Origin: Phymatolithon calcareum
Lineage: Eukaryota; Rhodophyta; Florideophyceae; Hapalidiales
DNA length: 64,000 nucleotides
Assembly: GCA_977006965.1 (NCBI GenBank)
Contig: OZ345366.1
Span: 434,001-498,000, forward strand
Direction: 5' to 3'
Under the pieces are notes generated by a model that was not told the origin of the DNA, searched no databases, and was given only the letters and a program-made list of their open reading frames with translations. Position numbers and translations under genes: made by a program. Positions 9,702-21,500 of this stretch are shown here, one piece after another. Position 1 is the stretch's first letter, and every line of letters starts with the position of its first letter.

Positions 9702-11530
9702 ATTGGTCGACGGGAGCGAATGTCGTCGAAGCAGTGAAGCCAAATTCCATTCACCATCACGCAAGATTTTCCAACCATCTCCACCACAATTGTGGCCCAA
9801 AAAGTCAAAAAAGGTTTTCAATTCACCCTCAACCGGTCGATTCCTATTCAATTCCGCACTTACCGTCGTCTTCTTCGTTGAGACTTGCCGCACTCGTCTC
9901 GACATTGACCGTTGCCGGAACCACCTTCATGAGTCATGATGCGCAATTCGTTGGCGCATTCTCACCGCTGCCTGCCGCCGCGTCGGCCGACTTCTTGTCA
10001 TAGCAACCCTACCTTCCGTATTAGCACATCGCGTTGCGCGCACTGCATTCAAGTGTCTGATTGTTGCGCTGCAATGCCGGGTGAGTTGTTAGTATTTGAG
10101 AGATGTGTTCGTTCTTTTTTGCTTCGCTTTTTTGGTTTCTGAAGGAGATGATCGACGGAAGCAGTTCTTCTCTAACGTCGGGTCGTCTTCTCTACGGTGG
10201 CGTAGTCACCTATGCCAGATTATTTTTCAAGTAAACGAGCCATCTTCTCACATCGTTCTTATCTCAACCCTCCTTCTCTTTCTTCACAATCCTTCTCAAA
10301 GCTTTTTCGTCTTCTCTTTGCTGTCTCTCCTCTTCGGTCAGCGCACCCCAAGTGAAACCTACTAGTGTTTTTTCCATCCTAAATTTCCCGCGTGCTACTA
10401 CATGTTTCCCCCTCTCTCCCTTCTTGCCAAAAACACCCGCCCATGCTCGACGTGCGCGGGTACGTCGCGCAATGCGATTCGGTAATGATGAGGTGCGGGT
10501 CACAGAGCGCGTGTTTGTAGGCCTATTTTGGGGTCTGGTACACACTACTCTGTGTCCAATTGGTGAAGCAGTGCACCAAATAAAACGCACGGCAAGGTCG
10601 AAAATCAGTACAGTGGAATCATACTGTAAAGCAAAATGTCAGCGGTTCGAATCCAAAGAAACGGAAATGTCCCACGGACGTCCCAATCTTCGCCAAAATT
10701 GTCCCGTGCGGCGCCACGCGTAGCGAAAACAAATTGGGTTTTTTAAAACCAAAATTGACAGTGTTGCTGCCCGGCCCGGGCCGTACAATGCGCAAAGATC
10801 ACTGCGACCACATTTCATTGGTCATGCGAGACCGTTCACTTGCTGAGCCAGCAATCGTTTGCTGGGCCTCGTCGCGAGGCATCGGCAGACTGTCCGTCGC
10901 GACGAAAACTTGAATGGTGGCCAAAATTTGCCTCTAGCGTAACGGATGCGGTGCAAACCAACTGTGTTGGTCCGGCCCGACTTACACAATTTTTCTTCAC
11001 ACGACGAATGAACTTTGTTGTGCGTATGTGCAGTGCAGTGCAGCTGAACCGCGGCGAGTTAGTTCCAAACATTCTGCGGTTGGCGAAGCAAAGGCCACAG
11101 GTGGTGCGAGATTGCGGGAGCAGGGAGCAAGCTGTTCCACCGCAGAACTACTGGGTACTCTACTGTACGGATCAATTGTGGAACAAGAAAAGAGAAGAGC
11201 TACTTGCTGTTTTGAGAAAGAATTTTGCTCTGCGTTGCGCAACGCAGGTGCGCTGTATGCGGACCGGTGGCGTTCCAAAAAGATGTAACAACAGGACGTG
11301 CAGTTTTTGAGACAGACAGAAACACTGCAGGTCTGTCTGCGTTGTCACTGCACTGTTCAAAAATAGTTGCCCGTACAGTACTAAAAAATAGTTTTTTTCG
11401 GGACGGCACTGTAGATTTATTTATTGTACTGTACAGTGCAGTAGTTTGCCCAAGCAAATCAAAATAGACATCACAGGACAACTTTGGGTTGAACAGTACG
11501 ATGAACGGAGTTTTGTACTGAACTGCCCAG

Positions 11531-11555
11531 TACAGTACAGTACAGTACAGTACAG
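11531..11555. repeat. Pentanucleotide microsatellite (TACAG)5
   Basis: Five exact TACAG units in a neighbourhood already dense in TACAGTA/TACTGTA words. Confidence 0.9.
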
Positions 11556-12334
11556 GAAATATAGGCGGCTTCCCCTCGGCGGAGCGGATAATAGTTCGTA
11601 AAATCAAAAAAACTAAAATGCAAAAATGTTACAGTACAGTATGAACTTTTGCTGAATCGGCTGCACCGAGAAACAAGCAAAGTGGAGCAAGCGAGCAAGC
11701 ACCTTGATGAGGAGCAGCTTTTTACTGCACTGACGACAGCGATCATCTGCACATGATGTGAAGTTCAATCCACATCATGATGGCAGAAGCTCTTTGACCT
11801 TGTTGTCAAATTGTCTGCAGCGAATGCGTCACCTTTCACTCAACTGACTCAGAACTGAAGACTGACCCACAGCATAAACTTTTGCACCACAGAGGCATGC
11901 TACCGGGAAAATCCATATGCATCATCAAACTCAGCTCTCGCATCGTCCTCAGTTATGAATTCCACCTTCGTTCCACATCTACTGACACTATCGCGTCTGA
12001 AGCGACCGGTTCGAGCTCCCTCTGCCTCGTCGTCCCTGCCCGACGGGTCCCGACAGACGAGCCGCCCTTCCACTTGCTATTTGCTTGCTGCCATCAACAC
12101 CTCAATAGTCTAATCTAAGCAAAAACAGTTCTAACAACACAACTCTCAAAAACTAAACTACGGTTGCCCAACATGGCAACAATCAGCTCAGATATGATAC
12201 AGTATTTCGCTGGCACCAACCTCGGGATTCTGGCACTGACCTTTGTGAGGGGCGTTATAATATGATGATGACAAATCTGCCGTCCCCAAAGAGGCTCGCA
12301 AAGCAGTGCTTTATCGCTAACTGTCATCTACTTA

Positions 12335-12475
12335 GATTACTGGACGAGGGTGTGTTATTCGTGCTAGCTAATTAGGAAAGCACCTCGTTTTCTCTGCCTT
12401 CCTGCCTGCCTGCCTGCCGCTCGAAATACGATTCGATTCCACCTGGAGTAAACGTAGTGGTTCCACGATTAGCGA
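12335..12475 (+). repeat. Dispersed repeat, copy 1
   Basis: Shares with 29915-30035 the ordered blocks CTTAGATTA, CTAATTAGGAAAGCAC, CTGCCGCTCGAAATAC, ATTCGATTCCACC and GTGGTTC. This copy is expanded by a CCTG microsatellite. Its origin is unknown; it could be a SINE or another short element. Confidence 0.65.
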
Positions 12476-12580
12476 TCATGCCTTTCTCCTTGCGTCGTCT
12501 TCTTTTCAGAACCTTCATATCACAGCACTCAATGTGTGGCAGCTAAGCGTACAGTGTTCAGATCTTACAAAACGAGGAGT

Positions 12581-12609
12581 TAAGGCGAGAAAATAAATTT
12601 CTCGCCTTA
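12581..12609. repeat. Inverted repeat, 12-bp perfect arms
   Basis: Arms 12581-12592 and 12598-12609 with a 5-nt loop. Confidence 0.85.
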
Positions 12610-13760
12610 CCTCCCTTGCTATTCTTTCCGTGGAACACACCATGAATTAAACCAACAAGTTCGTATGCAACATCTCCCATCCTTACAAACTTGCCCTCGT
12701 AGACGAAGACACCCGCCCGCCCAAGCTCTCCGTGTCTGGGTGTGCTGTACATTTCGATTGCGCTCTGATCTGCGAATGGCAACAATGCAGGTGCGCATTG
12801 TCCGTCTCAACGCACTTCCCGCCTCCCGTGTGGCGGCGCAACCACGACCAGGTTTCAACCTTAATTAGCCAGGAGCCGTGACGAACGGAATTATTCCGCG
12901 ACCAAAATTCACACTCTCGTTAGCCGCGCCAGTAAGCCACTGTCGAATTATGCCACCACATTTCATTGGTCACCCGTGCATTTTGCAGATGCCATGCGGA
13001 TCGTTCAAAACTTGCGTGCGGCATCATGCCGCCCAAATTCTGCGCATTCAGGAAGGAAGGAGGCGCTACAGACGGCCCGGCCTGACACCCTTTTCTGCAC
13101 TCCCAAGTTTGTTGTGCACACCAACAGAAAAGTTTTTTACGTCTTTGCAACCGTCACCACCAGTGGCACGCCAGTGCTAGCCGCAGCGAGCGAATGTGGT
13201 TCCACTGCAACGGGGCGTCGTTTTCCCTACTGGGAATTGACCTGTTTATGTTGTTTCGCGGAAGAATTTTCATGTCTTGTGCAACTAACGCATGTGCGCT
13301 TTGCTTTTGAAGGGAGGGGGTTAAAATACGTACAACCTTAGAAGCGTGTGCAAAAAGGGTTTTTAATTCCTCTCCGCATTACCGTTTTTGTAATTGATAT
13401 CCTCCGCACTACACCTGGAAACACCTGTACTGTACGCACTTACCCTTTCTCAGACGGTGCAGTTGCTTCGAGAAAAACGGAGTAGCGCGCAGTACTGTAG
13501 TGCCAGCGGGTACAGCGTTCTATGGAACACAATGATCCACTTCTTTCGAATTTCAATTCATGCAACACGACCTTTTCACCTTATAGCAACGAGCGGTACA
13601 CCGCCCTCCACGTCAAGGCTTTCGTACTCTTGCCTGCATTCCTTCATCCCGTCCTGAATCAAAGCACAATGATTGCTGCGTGTCCCACGGCGCAGTGTAG
13701 CACGAATGTTGTATCAGATTGACGCAGCAGATTCTGTACTGTAGTACACGTGCATGATTT

Positions 13761-13810
13761 CTTCAACGCTTTTCGCAGATATATCAAATCTGCGAAAAAC
13801 GTTGGAGAAG
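13761..13810. repeat. Imperfect inverted repeat, arms about 20 bp
   Basis: CTTCAACG...CGCAGAT at 13761-13780 pairs with 13788-13810 around a 7-nt loop, with a few mismatches and a small bulge. Confidence 0.75.
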
Positions 13811-14287
13811 TAACTCTGTCTATGTAATTCCTCGCTCCCTGCTGCAGCCAAAATTGACCTGTTCAGTACACCGGCGTAACCCCACTTCCTCGAGAGGAAG
13901 TACGGAAATGTAGTTCAAATCGTACACGCTCCAATTGCCATTTTCCCAACTTCTGAAGAAATATTTACAACGTTTCCAGTTGTTACATCGTCAAAAAGGC
14001 GTACCTACCATAAACATACACATAGGTACATCGCCGCATTCCAGTCGGTACAGTCGTCCCGTCGAAAACGCGTGGCCACATCAATATAGAATAATTGCCG
14101 CCCCGAGTTGGTCACCTTGGTCGTTATTGCTCCTCCCTTGACATAGATACAGTACGTCACCTTTGCGGAATAAACTCTGCGATCCTGCTCACAAGGCGTC
14201 GTTGAAAATTGCACAAAACCACAACATAATACAAAAGCTGTCGCTCCTGGGGAAACCACCAGTTACTCCACAGCAGTCTCCCATAAT

Positions 14288-15232
14288 TTAGTCCAAATAG
14301 AGAACAGTTACAACAATCCGAAGTTCCTTTGCTTGCCGTACTGCTTCCAAACTGCGGTTGACAAAATGCAACACCAAATCTTAACGTTAGAACTGAATTG
14401 CAATAGTCGTGAAAGAAAGGCTTTCGAAAACATGGCTACACTTACACAACGTCCGAATCGTGGAATGCAAACGCGATGAAATGTGAACATCGAGACAAAA
14501 TATCCGAATTGCAAAGCTGCGACGCTATATCCAGAGGCAACATGTCATTTTTCCGCATTTCAACCATATTCGTCACCTTTTTCAACTGCACCACAAAACC
14601 ACATACCATTAGCTCACCAAAGTTAGTTCTTGCAAACGCACATACTTTCTACAAACAATACACACCTCTTGTGTATGCGCAAACATCCCCCATACCTGAT
14701 CTTGTGTCTCCGCCGGCTGCTTATGTAAACTCTGCGGAAGCACCACAGTGAGAAGGTCCGGTTTTTCCGCGCGCAACGCCCCGCGTATGACCGCCGCATT
14801 CGTCCCGCCAGCGCCCGACGTAAACACATGATTTCCCACAAGCACGTTTGCATAAGTGAGCAACTCGATAATTTGCTGATGCAGATACGACGTATATCGC
14901 GTTCCTAAAATGGCAACATTTCTAGGTCCATCTTGTTGGATAGCCACAAGTTCCTGCAGCACGGTATCGAAAGATTTTTCAGGGTCCCGCTCGAGTGTTG
15001 TCACCCGTGTATCCTCCAAAGATTCCCCATTTGCATTCGAAAACTCATCCTCGCGCCCAGGCCATGGTGCTGATGGCGCTCCACCTCCGCTTTGTACCAT
15101 TCGAGCTGAACAGTTGAGGCATTTCGGCGCGCTTCTCACCGGCGGCGCTCGCGGTCGGAAGGTTGCAAATTGACGTACACCGCCTCTTGCTCGTCCAGAA
15201 CCCCATGCGGCTGTTGTAAATGCCGGAGTCAT
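14288..15232 (-). CDS. SLOG/DprA-like Rossmann protein of cyanobacterial type, three exons
   Basis: Exons 15232-14696, 14585-14446 and 14351-14288 splice to 246 aa. Introns of 110 and 94 bp are GT...AG, with ACTAAC and TCTAAC branch sites. The core is a nucleotide-binding Rossmann fold: a beta strand (NVAILGTRYTSYLHQQII), the glycine turn VFTSGAGGTNAAVIRGA, then DLLTVVLPQSLHKQP. The second and third exons restore the family's C-terminal half (IASQLCNSDIL, FIAFAFHDSD, RIVVTVLYLD). I know such proteins from cyanobacteria, algae and plants, often labelled DNA recombination-mediator protein A. Their biochemical role is unclear. Residues 1-55 are Ala/Arg/Ser/Pro-rich and look like a plastid transit peptide (inference). 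It is head to head with UTP10. Confidence 0.75.
14352..14445 (-). other. Intron 2 of the SLOG-like gene
   Basis: 94 bp, GTAAGT...ACCGCAG, splitting a Val codon after its second base. A CTAAC branch site is present. Confidence 0.8.
14586..14695 (-). other. Intron 1 of the SLOG-like gene
   Basis: 110 bp, CAG|GTATGG...GTGCAG|TTG, phase 0. A canonical ACTAAC lies about 35-40 nt before the acceptor. Removing it restores homology across the junction. Confidence 0.8.
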
Positions 15233-15576
15233 TCTGCTGTAGACGCACGGAAGGTGCGGTCTGTGCGACCGGACCCAAGTCGATTCGTAAGCTTATCCCG
15301 AATCCTCCGCCAATGCAGGAGATACTTCGGCAGAGCACTCGTGGTTGCTTTCCTGGAAATCATATTTTTACGAAATTTTACCCATTTCTCCGTTTGGTCA
15401 GATCTCATGGAGTGTATGATCGACAATTCAACTGTAATGCGCAGATGGTCAAGCATTACAGTCGGATCCGACGGCGATAGAATTGATCCCACACTCGGAG
15501 TACAAGCAACTTTGTTTCTCTGTTCCGTCTCCCGCCGTTGACCACGCAGGTTGCGTTTCTCGGCCGTCTGCCCAAA
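15233..15576. promoter_or_regulatory. Shared head-to-head promoter region
   Basis: The 344 bases between the ATG of the SLOG-like gene (minus) and that of UTP10 (plus) must hold both promoters. No TATA box is evident, in contrast to the TATA boxes of the tiny genes in this window. Confidence 0.5.
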
Positions 15577-18500
15577 ATGTCGGTTGCGGCAGAGCTTGCC
15601 CGGCTGCGCTCGTCAGATTTTGCGGCAGCACCTGGTGGTTACACACCTTCGATTTTATATGATGCGAAAGCAGCGTCACGAGAACCGCGAATCGAAACCG
15701 CCGGCGCGGCCCTGAACGGCCTGGAAGCTCTTTCCGCGGGAGACACAGCGTTACCGCATCTAGCAGAAGCACTGCTTCTGCACAGTTCGCGGGACGACCG
15801 TGCAAATTTGGAACCTGAGCGCGAAATCGAGGTGTCGCATGCTGTCGTCGTCGCGGCGCATCGTCTGGCGCCCGTTTTCCCATTGCGGCACACTCAAAAA
15901 GTGCTCGAATGGATTGTGCGCGGTCTTGAAATTGGTCGACTTGGGAAACCTGAAGAGGTCGATGCATTGCTTATCTCTGCCATGCCGTTTCATGCATCAG
16001 ACGCGTTTGTCAAACTTGTTTCCGCAGTTCTTATTCCTTCCCCTGCACGCCCAACGTGGAGATGGTTGCAACCCGTGGTTGACCAGAAGAAGCCTATTAC
16101 CATCGATTTCATTGTCGCGAACGCGCATCCCGAATTTTTCCTAAAAGCTGTGCGCCAGGTTGCGGTATCGGCGCTGGCTGGCATTTCATCCCAGCATTTG
16201 AACGGGCTTATTGTAAACGTCATTTCTCGCCGTCTGTTGCACTCTGCAGTACAGCCGATGGGATTCAGAACCCTTGTACTTACTTGCTTGGAGGCGCTCT
16301 GCTTTAAGCGAAAACGATTCTATCTGGTTGCGGGAAAGAAACCAAAAGGTCAGCCTTTGATGCCGGCTGTCACTCGTTGTATGAATAGAGCTAAAGTTTC
16401 GCTGCTCATTGTTTTATCGACGGCAGTCGCAGCAGGCGTTGAACCAGAAATTCGACAAGCTATTCTGCATGCAAATGTTTCCGTGCTCAGAAATCCGCTC
16501 TCTGACCAATTGACGAGAGAAATTGCGACGACTTGCATCATCGTTTGCTTGGGCAGCGCGAACTACCAACACATGCCATCGACACTGGCCAACATTTTGG
16601 CAAAGTGGGAGAGATTTCCGCACGCGCTTGCGTCTGTGAAAAATACACAGGGTGCTTCCGAGTCATTTGGGGCGTATCTTTCTGCACTCGCAAAGCTGGC
16701 ACCCACTGGAAAGCGCGCACTTGCTCAGCTGCGCGATGGCCTGTCTCCAAAGTGGCAGTCGTTGCATTCAGAGGGCATGGTCAAGAAAGTTGTATGCGCG
16801 TTGCTCGACGCATATTCTCCAGCTGAAGGCTTTCAAGAAGAAGATGAAAAGGATGCTCCCCCCAAGAGTGAAGCTCTCACTGCAACTCTGCTTCCAATCG
16901 TGCGAGGCTCGCAAGCCACTGCCTTGGATGGCGCTCTGCGAAAACATTTTGATGAGCGACGTAAGAAGAAGAAGAATGGCAGTGGAAGATATGCCATTGT
17001 TGACAAGTCCATAAGCGAAGCGATGACCGGAACCCCGTACGTGACGGTGAAGACGTCAGGGCTAGATGCCGGACCTGAGGTGTCCGAAAATACACTGCTC
17101 AGCTGTTTAGAGCATCCTGAGCCAAGCGTCCGACTCAATGGCCTGGAGAGACTTGTCGAAGAGAAGACTCTGATTACCGCAGCCAAAGAATCCGCGTTGG
17201 GGGACACTTTTCGAGGTATATTGATGCGCAGAGTTACAATTGAGTCGGACCTTCGCGTGATAACGACCGCACTGAACAGTGATCTCATTCAGGTTTTTTG
17301 CGACTTGAGAGAAGCCTTGAAAGCGGTAGGAAAGCGGTATCGTGATATCTATTCGTCGCTTTCTAGTAAGAAACGCAGCAAACCCTCGTCACGTGTTTCA
17401 GACTTTTCCAAAGCCGCGCTAGCGTTTTGTTGCAGAATTTCGACGGAGTCTGACGAAATTAAGATTTCAGCTATTTCACTCTTCACTGGGTTGGAGATGG
17501 ACAGCATTCTTCCGTCCGAGTCTATTCGAGCGACAATTCCGAATTATAATGCAATCACCAATTTGAAGTGTGAAACCTTCGAAGCCGCTGAACGTGTTGC
17601 CGCTGCATTGTTTTCTTGGGACGATAGATGGGGGTTGGAATACGCGAAGACCTTCTTGCCCGACTTAAGGGTTATCGACGTCAAGGACAGCGGCGTAATT
17701 GCAAGTGTGACCAACATCGTCAAGATGGCGGTTGCTTGCGAAAAAGCCAGTGCTGAAAAGGTGGATGAATCTCTGACAGCAATTCTTTCGTCTCTCAAAA
17801 CTCTAAAGAAGCTTGATTCTGCTGGAAATGGCCGTCTCAAGCAGCTTTGGCTGGTCGTTGCAGGCTATGGCAGCTCCAAGGTCTTACAGGAGCTCATTCG
17901 GATCATTTGTGTTATTCAGGGACCGAAATGCTTGTATGGCTTATTGAAAGATGCCTCTGAAGATTGGGCTCTGCGTCAGGCTCGCGTTCTAGCTCTCCGA
18001 TGGCGTTCGGCCGTGCTAATGTCCGGGACACTCAAGGAAGGACATAGCTCACTTGCTCACCACCTCTTGGTTGCAGGGTACGGAAACGATGCAGAACTTC
18101 GAAAATCTGCTGCAGACATTTGCCAACAACTTCAACTAACTAATTTGAAGCTTCAGTCTTCTGATTCCACTGGAGTGATTCTCGAACGGTTGAAACGCGC
18201 AGCACGGAATGCGAGCCGAAGTGCGACTTGGTTGTCTCAATCTCACTCAGAGGGCGAAGCTGGTCGCATAGCATCTCAACTCCACGATCAATTGTACAAC
18301 ACTTTTCCGGTATTGAAAGATATGCCTTTGCCATTAATAGGAGACAACGACGAAGGCGATGGACTGGTCAGTGCCGTCCTTTCTTTGGCCGCACCAGACT
18401 TGGGATCATTGAAAAAATCGGAAAATGCGCTGTCCCTTCTTCGTTCGGTGTACGGGATCAACTTTTCTTCTCCCTCTTGTTTCAAGATGGTCCTGAAGGC

Positions 18501-21500
18501 ATTAGAAGATCTGCTGAGGATGGATTTGCATTTGTTTGAGAATGAGCGAGCAACAGAAGCACTTGTGCGGCTTGTTGGGATGATACCTCTCCCGTCAAAG
18601 CCAGTTTCGAAATCGATATCTCGAGCAGTCGCCTCGGTGGGGAAACTACTTATTAATGCTACCGAAGGGTTGAACTCTGTTACTTTAACTCCTCTCGTAG
18701 CCCTGTTCGGCGCGGCGGTATCAGCTGGGCTGTTCAAAGTGGTAGCCCTCTTACGACAAGAAGGCACGAATGAAAAAAATCTGGGTGTAGCATCTGGGGC
18801 TGTTGCAAAACTATTTTGGATGTCAACGCTTTCTTCTACCGTAGGAGAATTTTCAGCCAGATTGGTTGATTTCCAAGAATCCATCATTGTACCAGCCGAT
18901 TTCGAAAAAGTCGCCAAGTACTTGAATAAGGCATTACCGAACACCTCGACGAAACGGCGGCGGACAAGGAGCACAGTTACAGAGGCAGCTTCAACTGAAA
19001 TACCTGAAATTGGATTTGGGGACCGACTATCTGTAACAGGAGCACTTGAGGCTCTCGCTAGAAACAATCTTCCATCGGCGGACGGTCAGTTTAGCAAAAA
19101 GTCAATGGTAACCCATTCATTGCTGGACAGCTTGTGGTCTTTCGTCCGGGGCAGTTTGCAACTTGTGAAGAACGGAAAAGCGGCACAAATGGAGGATTAT
19201 GAATACCAACTCAGTCTTGTCTTGCGAGTTTTGGCAGATCACTACAACGGAAGCGACACGACAGTTTTGGGACAAGAAGACGCAAACTCTGGTGCTGATA
19301 TATGCTTCTATCCAGGAATGGATTGCGAGCGGGAATTATCAGTTGTCGAGCGAGGAATCCGGGCTGCCGCCATTTCTCTGTTGGAATCCCTTGCAAAATC
19401 CCACAGCTCCACGCTTTGCGAGCATGTTGTTCCATTTTTGAGACATGTAGTCACTACTGATTCTAATGCGAGCAGTCGCGAATGTCTGGCCAATATTATA
19501 CCTCTGCTGCTGAAGGAAGGATTCTCGATTTCTGCATTTCTGAAACTTGCTTTGCCATCCAATCCCGCTGAAGCCCGAAACGGCGGTCTGTCGATCACGG
19601 ATTGCATCCGTATGTGTCCCGACGCAAGCAGAGCGACTGCCGCCGCACTTGAGCTTGTGCATGAAAATTCGTCGAATGCATTCGAGGAAAAAACTCTAGT
19701 CACTCCTTGCGTTGATATTCTTTTACACAGCGGGAACACAGTGGCGCAGTTACTTGCCGAATTATCCAATTTGAATAGTCCGTATCTTGCACGCATTGCA
19801 ATGAACGTTCTTGGCCATCCGGAATTTCTTCTCCAATTGGATTCAAACCTGCAGCGGATTTCAAGGACCAAGGACGAAGATGAAACGGACGCACATGACC
19901 ATTCTGTGCTGGACAGTTCGTTTGCAAGTTTGTTTCGATCGCTCTTATCATCGAAGGACAGCATGCGACAGAATTCTCTTTGCGCTTTGATGGCCATTGT
20001 TCCAGGGTCTATTATTTGTGCTTGTATTGATCAGGCATTTCAAGAGTCCGATCAGGCCCTCTCGTTGCGCGCTGTGCAAAGTCTTGTGCAGAGATTGGAT
20101 CTTAATACACCTATCCCAAGTGGTTGGCAGAATGAGGGAAGTCCTGCAGAACAAAGCAAAGCGGACAGGTCAGTTTTTGAAAGCATGTGCAAGACGTTGC
20201 GATCTTGTGTTTCATCATGTTTTGGGTTGGGGTCATCTGGTTCTGAAACACTGTCGGGTTCATCCGATCTTGGGTTGTCTGCAATTGTAGCCCTTCACAA
20301 GATTATCTTGCGTTCGGGGCCATCTCATGTCGAAGAAGTTCAACTGTGCGGTAGTATCTTATCAGACTTGGTGAAGACCTGTGGCAGAAGTGAAGAAAAC
20401 CTCAGCGTCCTCTCAAATGCTTTGATTTGTTTGTCGGGTATCGTCCGAGTTCTCGGAAAGAGTGGATCCGTGTTTGTGCCCCCATTAACTCTTACTGTCG
20501 CAGATATACTGGAGGAATCGCTTTGTGAGAAATCCGGAGAAGCTGCGATTACCGATGATCAGTTCTTTATGGTTCCAAGAGCTGGCGCAAAGAAGATGTC
20601 AGAGAAGAATCTTTCAGTTGCGCTGGATACAGCTGTTCAAGCGTGCACTGAAGTTTTGGAAACAACTCCGAAAATGTTTGGAAAAAGGTCGTTACGTCGT
20701 ATAGCCGCAATTGCTGCAACCGTTCCTCGGGACAACCTGACCGAATTACTGCATCTCGCTGTCACCAAGGTACCGGGAAGTCATGCCGTGGATTCTCTGT
20801 CTGTAGCACTGAAATGCGCTCAAAACAGTCCCTGTGACGTTTCTGTTGGAGTTAGGATTGTGATGGAAAGTACTGAAAAGCTGGTTACAAGTTTGCGCAA
20901 GAGTGAAGTGAAGCTTCTGAAAATGGACATCTTGCAGCTGTGTCTGTCTGCCTTGAAGTTCCGATATACTATGTTCACTACTGAATATCGGAAGGAGGAG
21001 GCAAGATATGGAGTCAATGGGCTGGCACTGCGCGCGTCACTCGAAGCGGAAGAAAGTGTCATCACTTGCAGGAAGGTTGAAGAGGCTTGTTATTCTGCCT
21101 TGACGGAAGTGATATTGCGTGTTCCCGAATCTGAGTTCAAGGTCATGTTTAACAAGCTGTCAAGTTGGAGCGAGGTTATTGGGATTCCGGAGAACCAAAA
21201 AGCAATTTTGGAAAAGTTCGACGTGGGCGTCCCAGATACAATGCTAACATTAGTTCCCATGCAAGGACTCTGTGTGAAGCTGTTTGGGATTCTTCGTGCC
21301 ATCATGTGTCCATATTTCGCTGGGATACTAGAGCGTACCCTCAAGGTCATCGAGACAGCACGGGCGCCGAAATCCGGGTTTGTCAAGAAGGGGAAGGATA
21401 CGCCGAAAGTTTCACCTGGGAAGAAGAGAAGAAGAGAAATATTCGAAAGCGACAGGGATGAAGACCGACTATTTGCTATTGCAATGGAGAATATGCGTCA

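Larger units (their letters stand above)
9702..14287. other. Gene-poor region
   Basis: About 4.6 kb without a gene I can support. It contains an 18-bp perfect palindrome at 11230-11247, a (TACAG)5 microsatellite, a (CCTG)n run near 12401-12418, a repeat shared with 29.9 kb, and hairpins at 12581 and 13761. Two short minus-strand frames with some coding look (10264-10377 and 12558-12752) were not accepted. Confidence 0.65.

Noticed and set aside
10264-10377. 37-codon minus-strand frame (MEKTLVGFTWGALTEEERQQ...)
   Set aside because: The composition is suggestive and a TTTAG precedes the ATG, but it mostly reflects a pyrimidine-rich tract on the other strand. No family, promoter or partner exon was found.
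10605-10665. tRNA-like GGTTCGAATCC
   Set aside because: The B-box consensus is present, but the flanking bases do not form a T stem (AGCGG against CCAAA) and no acceptor or anticodon arm can be folded.
12401-12418. CCTG run as a CRISPR-like or regulatory array
   Set aside because: A simple tetranucleotide microsatellite. No spaced direct repeats occur in the window.
12558-12752. 64-codon minus-strand frame (GRAGVFVYEGKFVRMGDVAY)
   Set aside because: Protein-like in places with a possible acceptor at its 5' side, but its 3' end runs into the inverted repeat at 12581 and no upstream exon can be supported.
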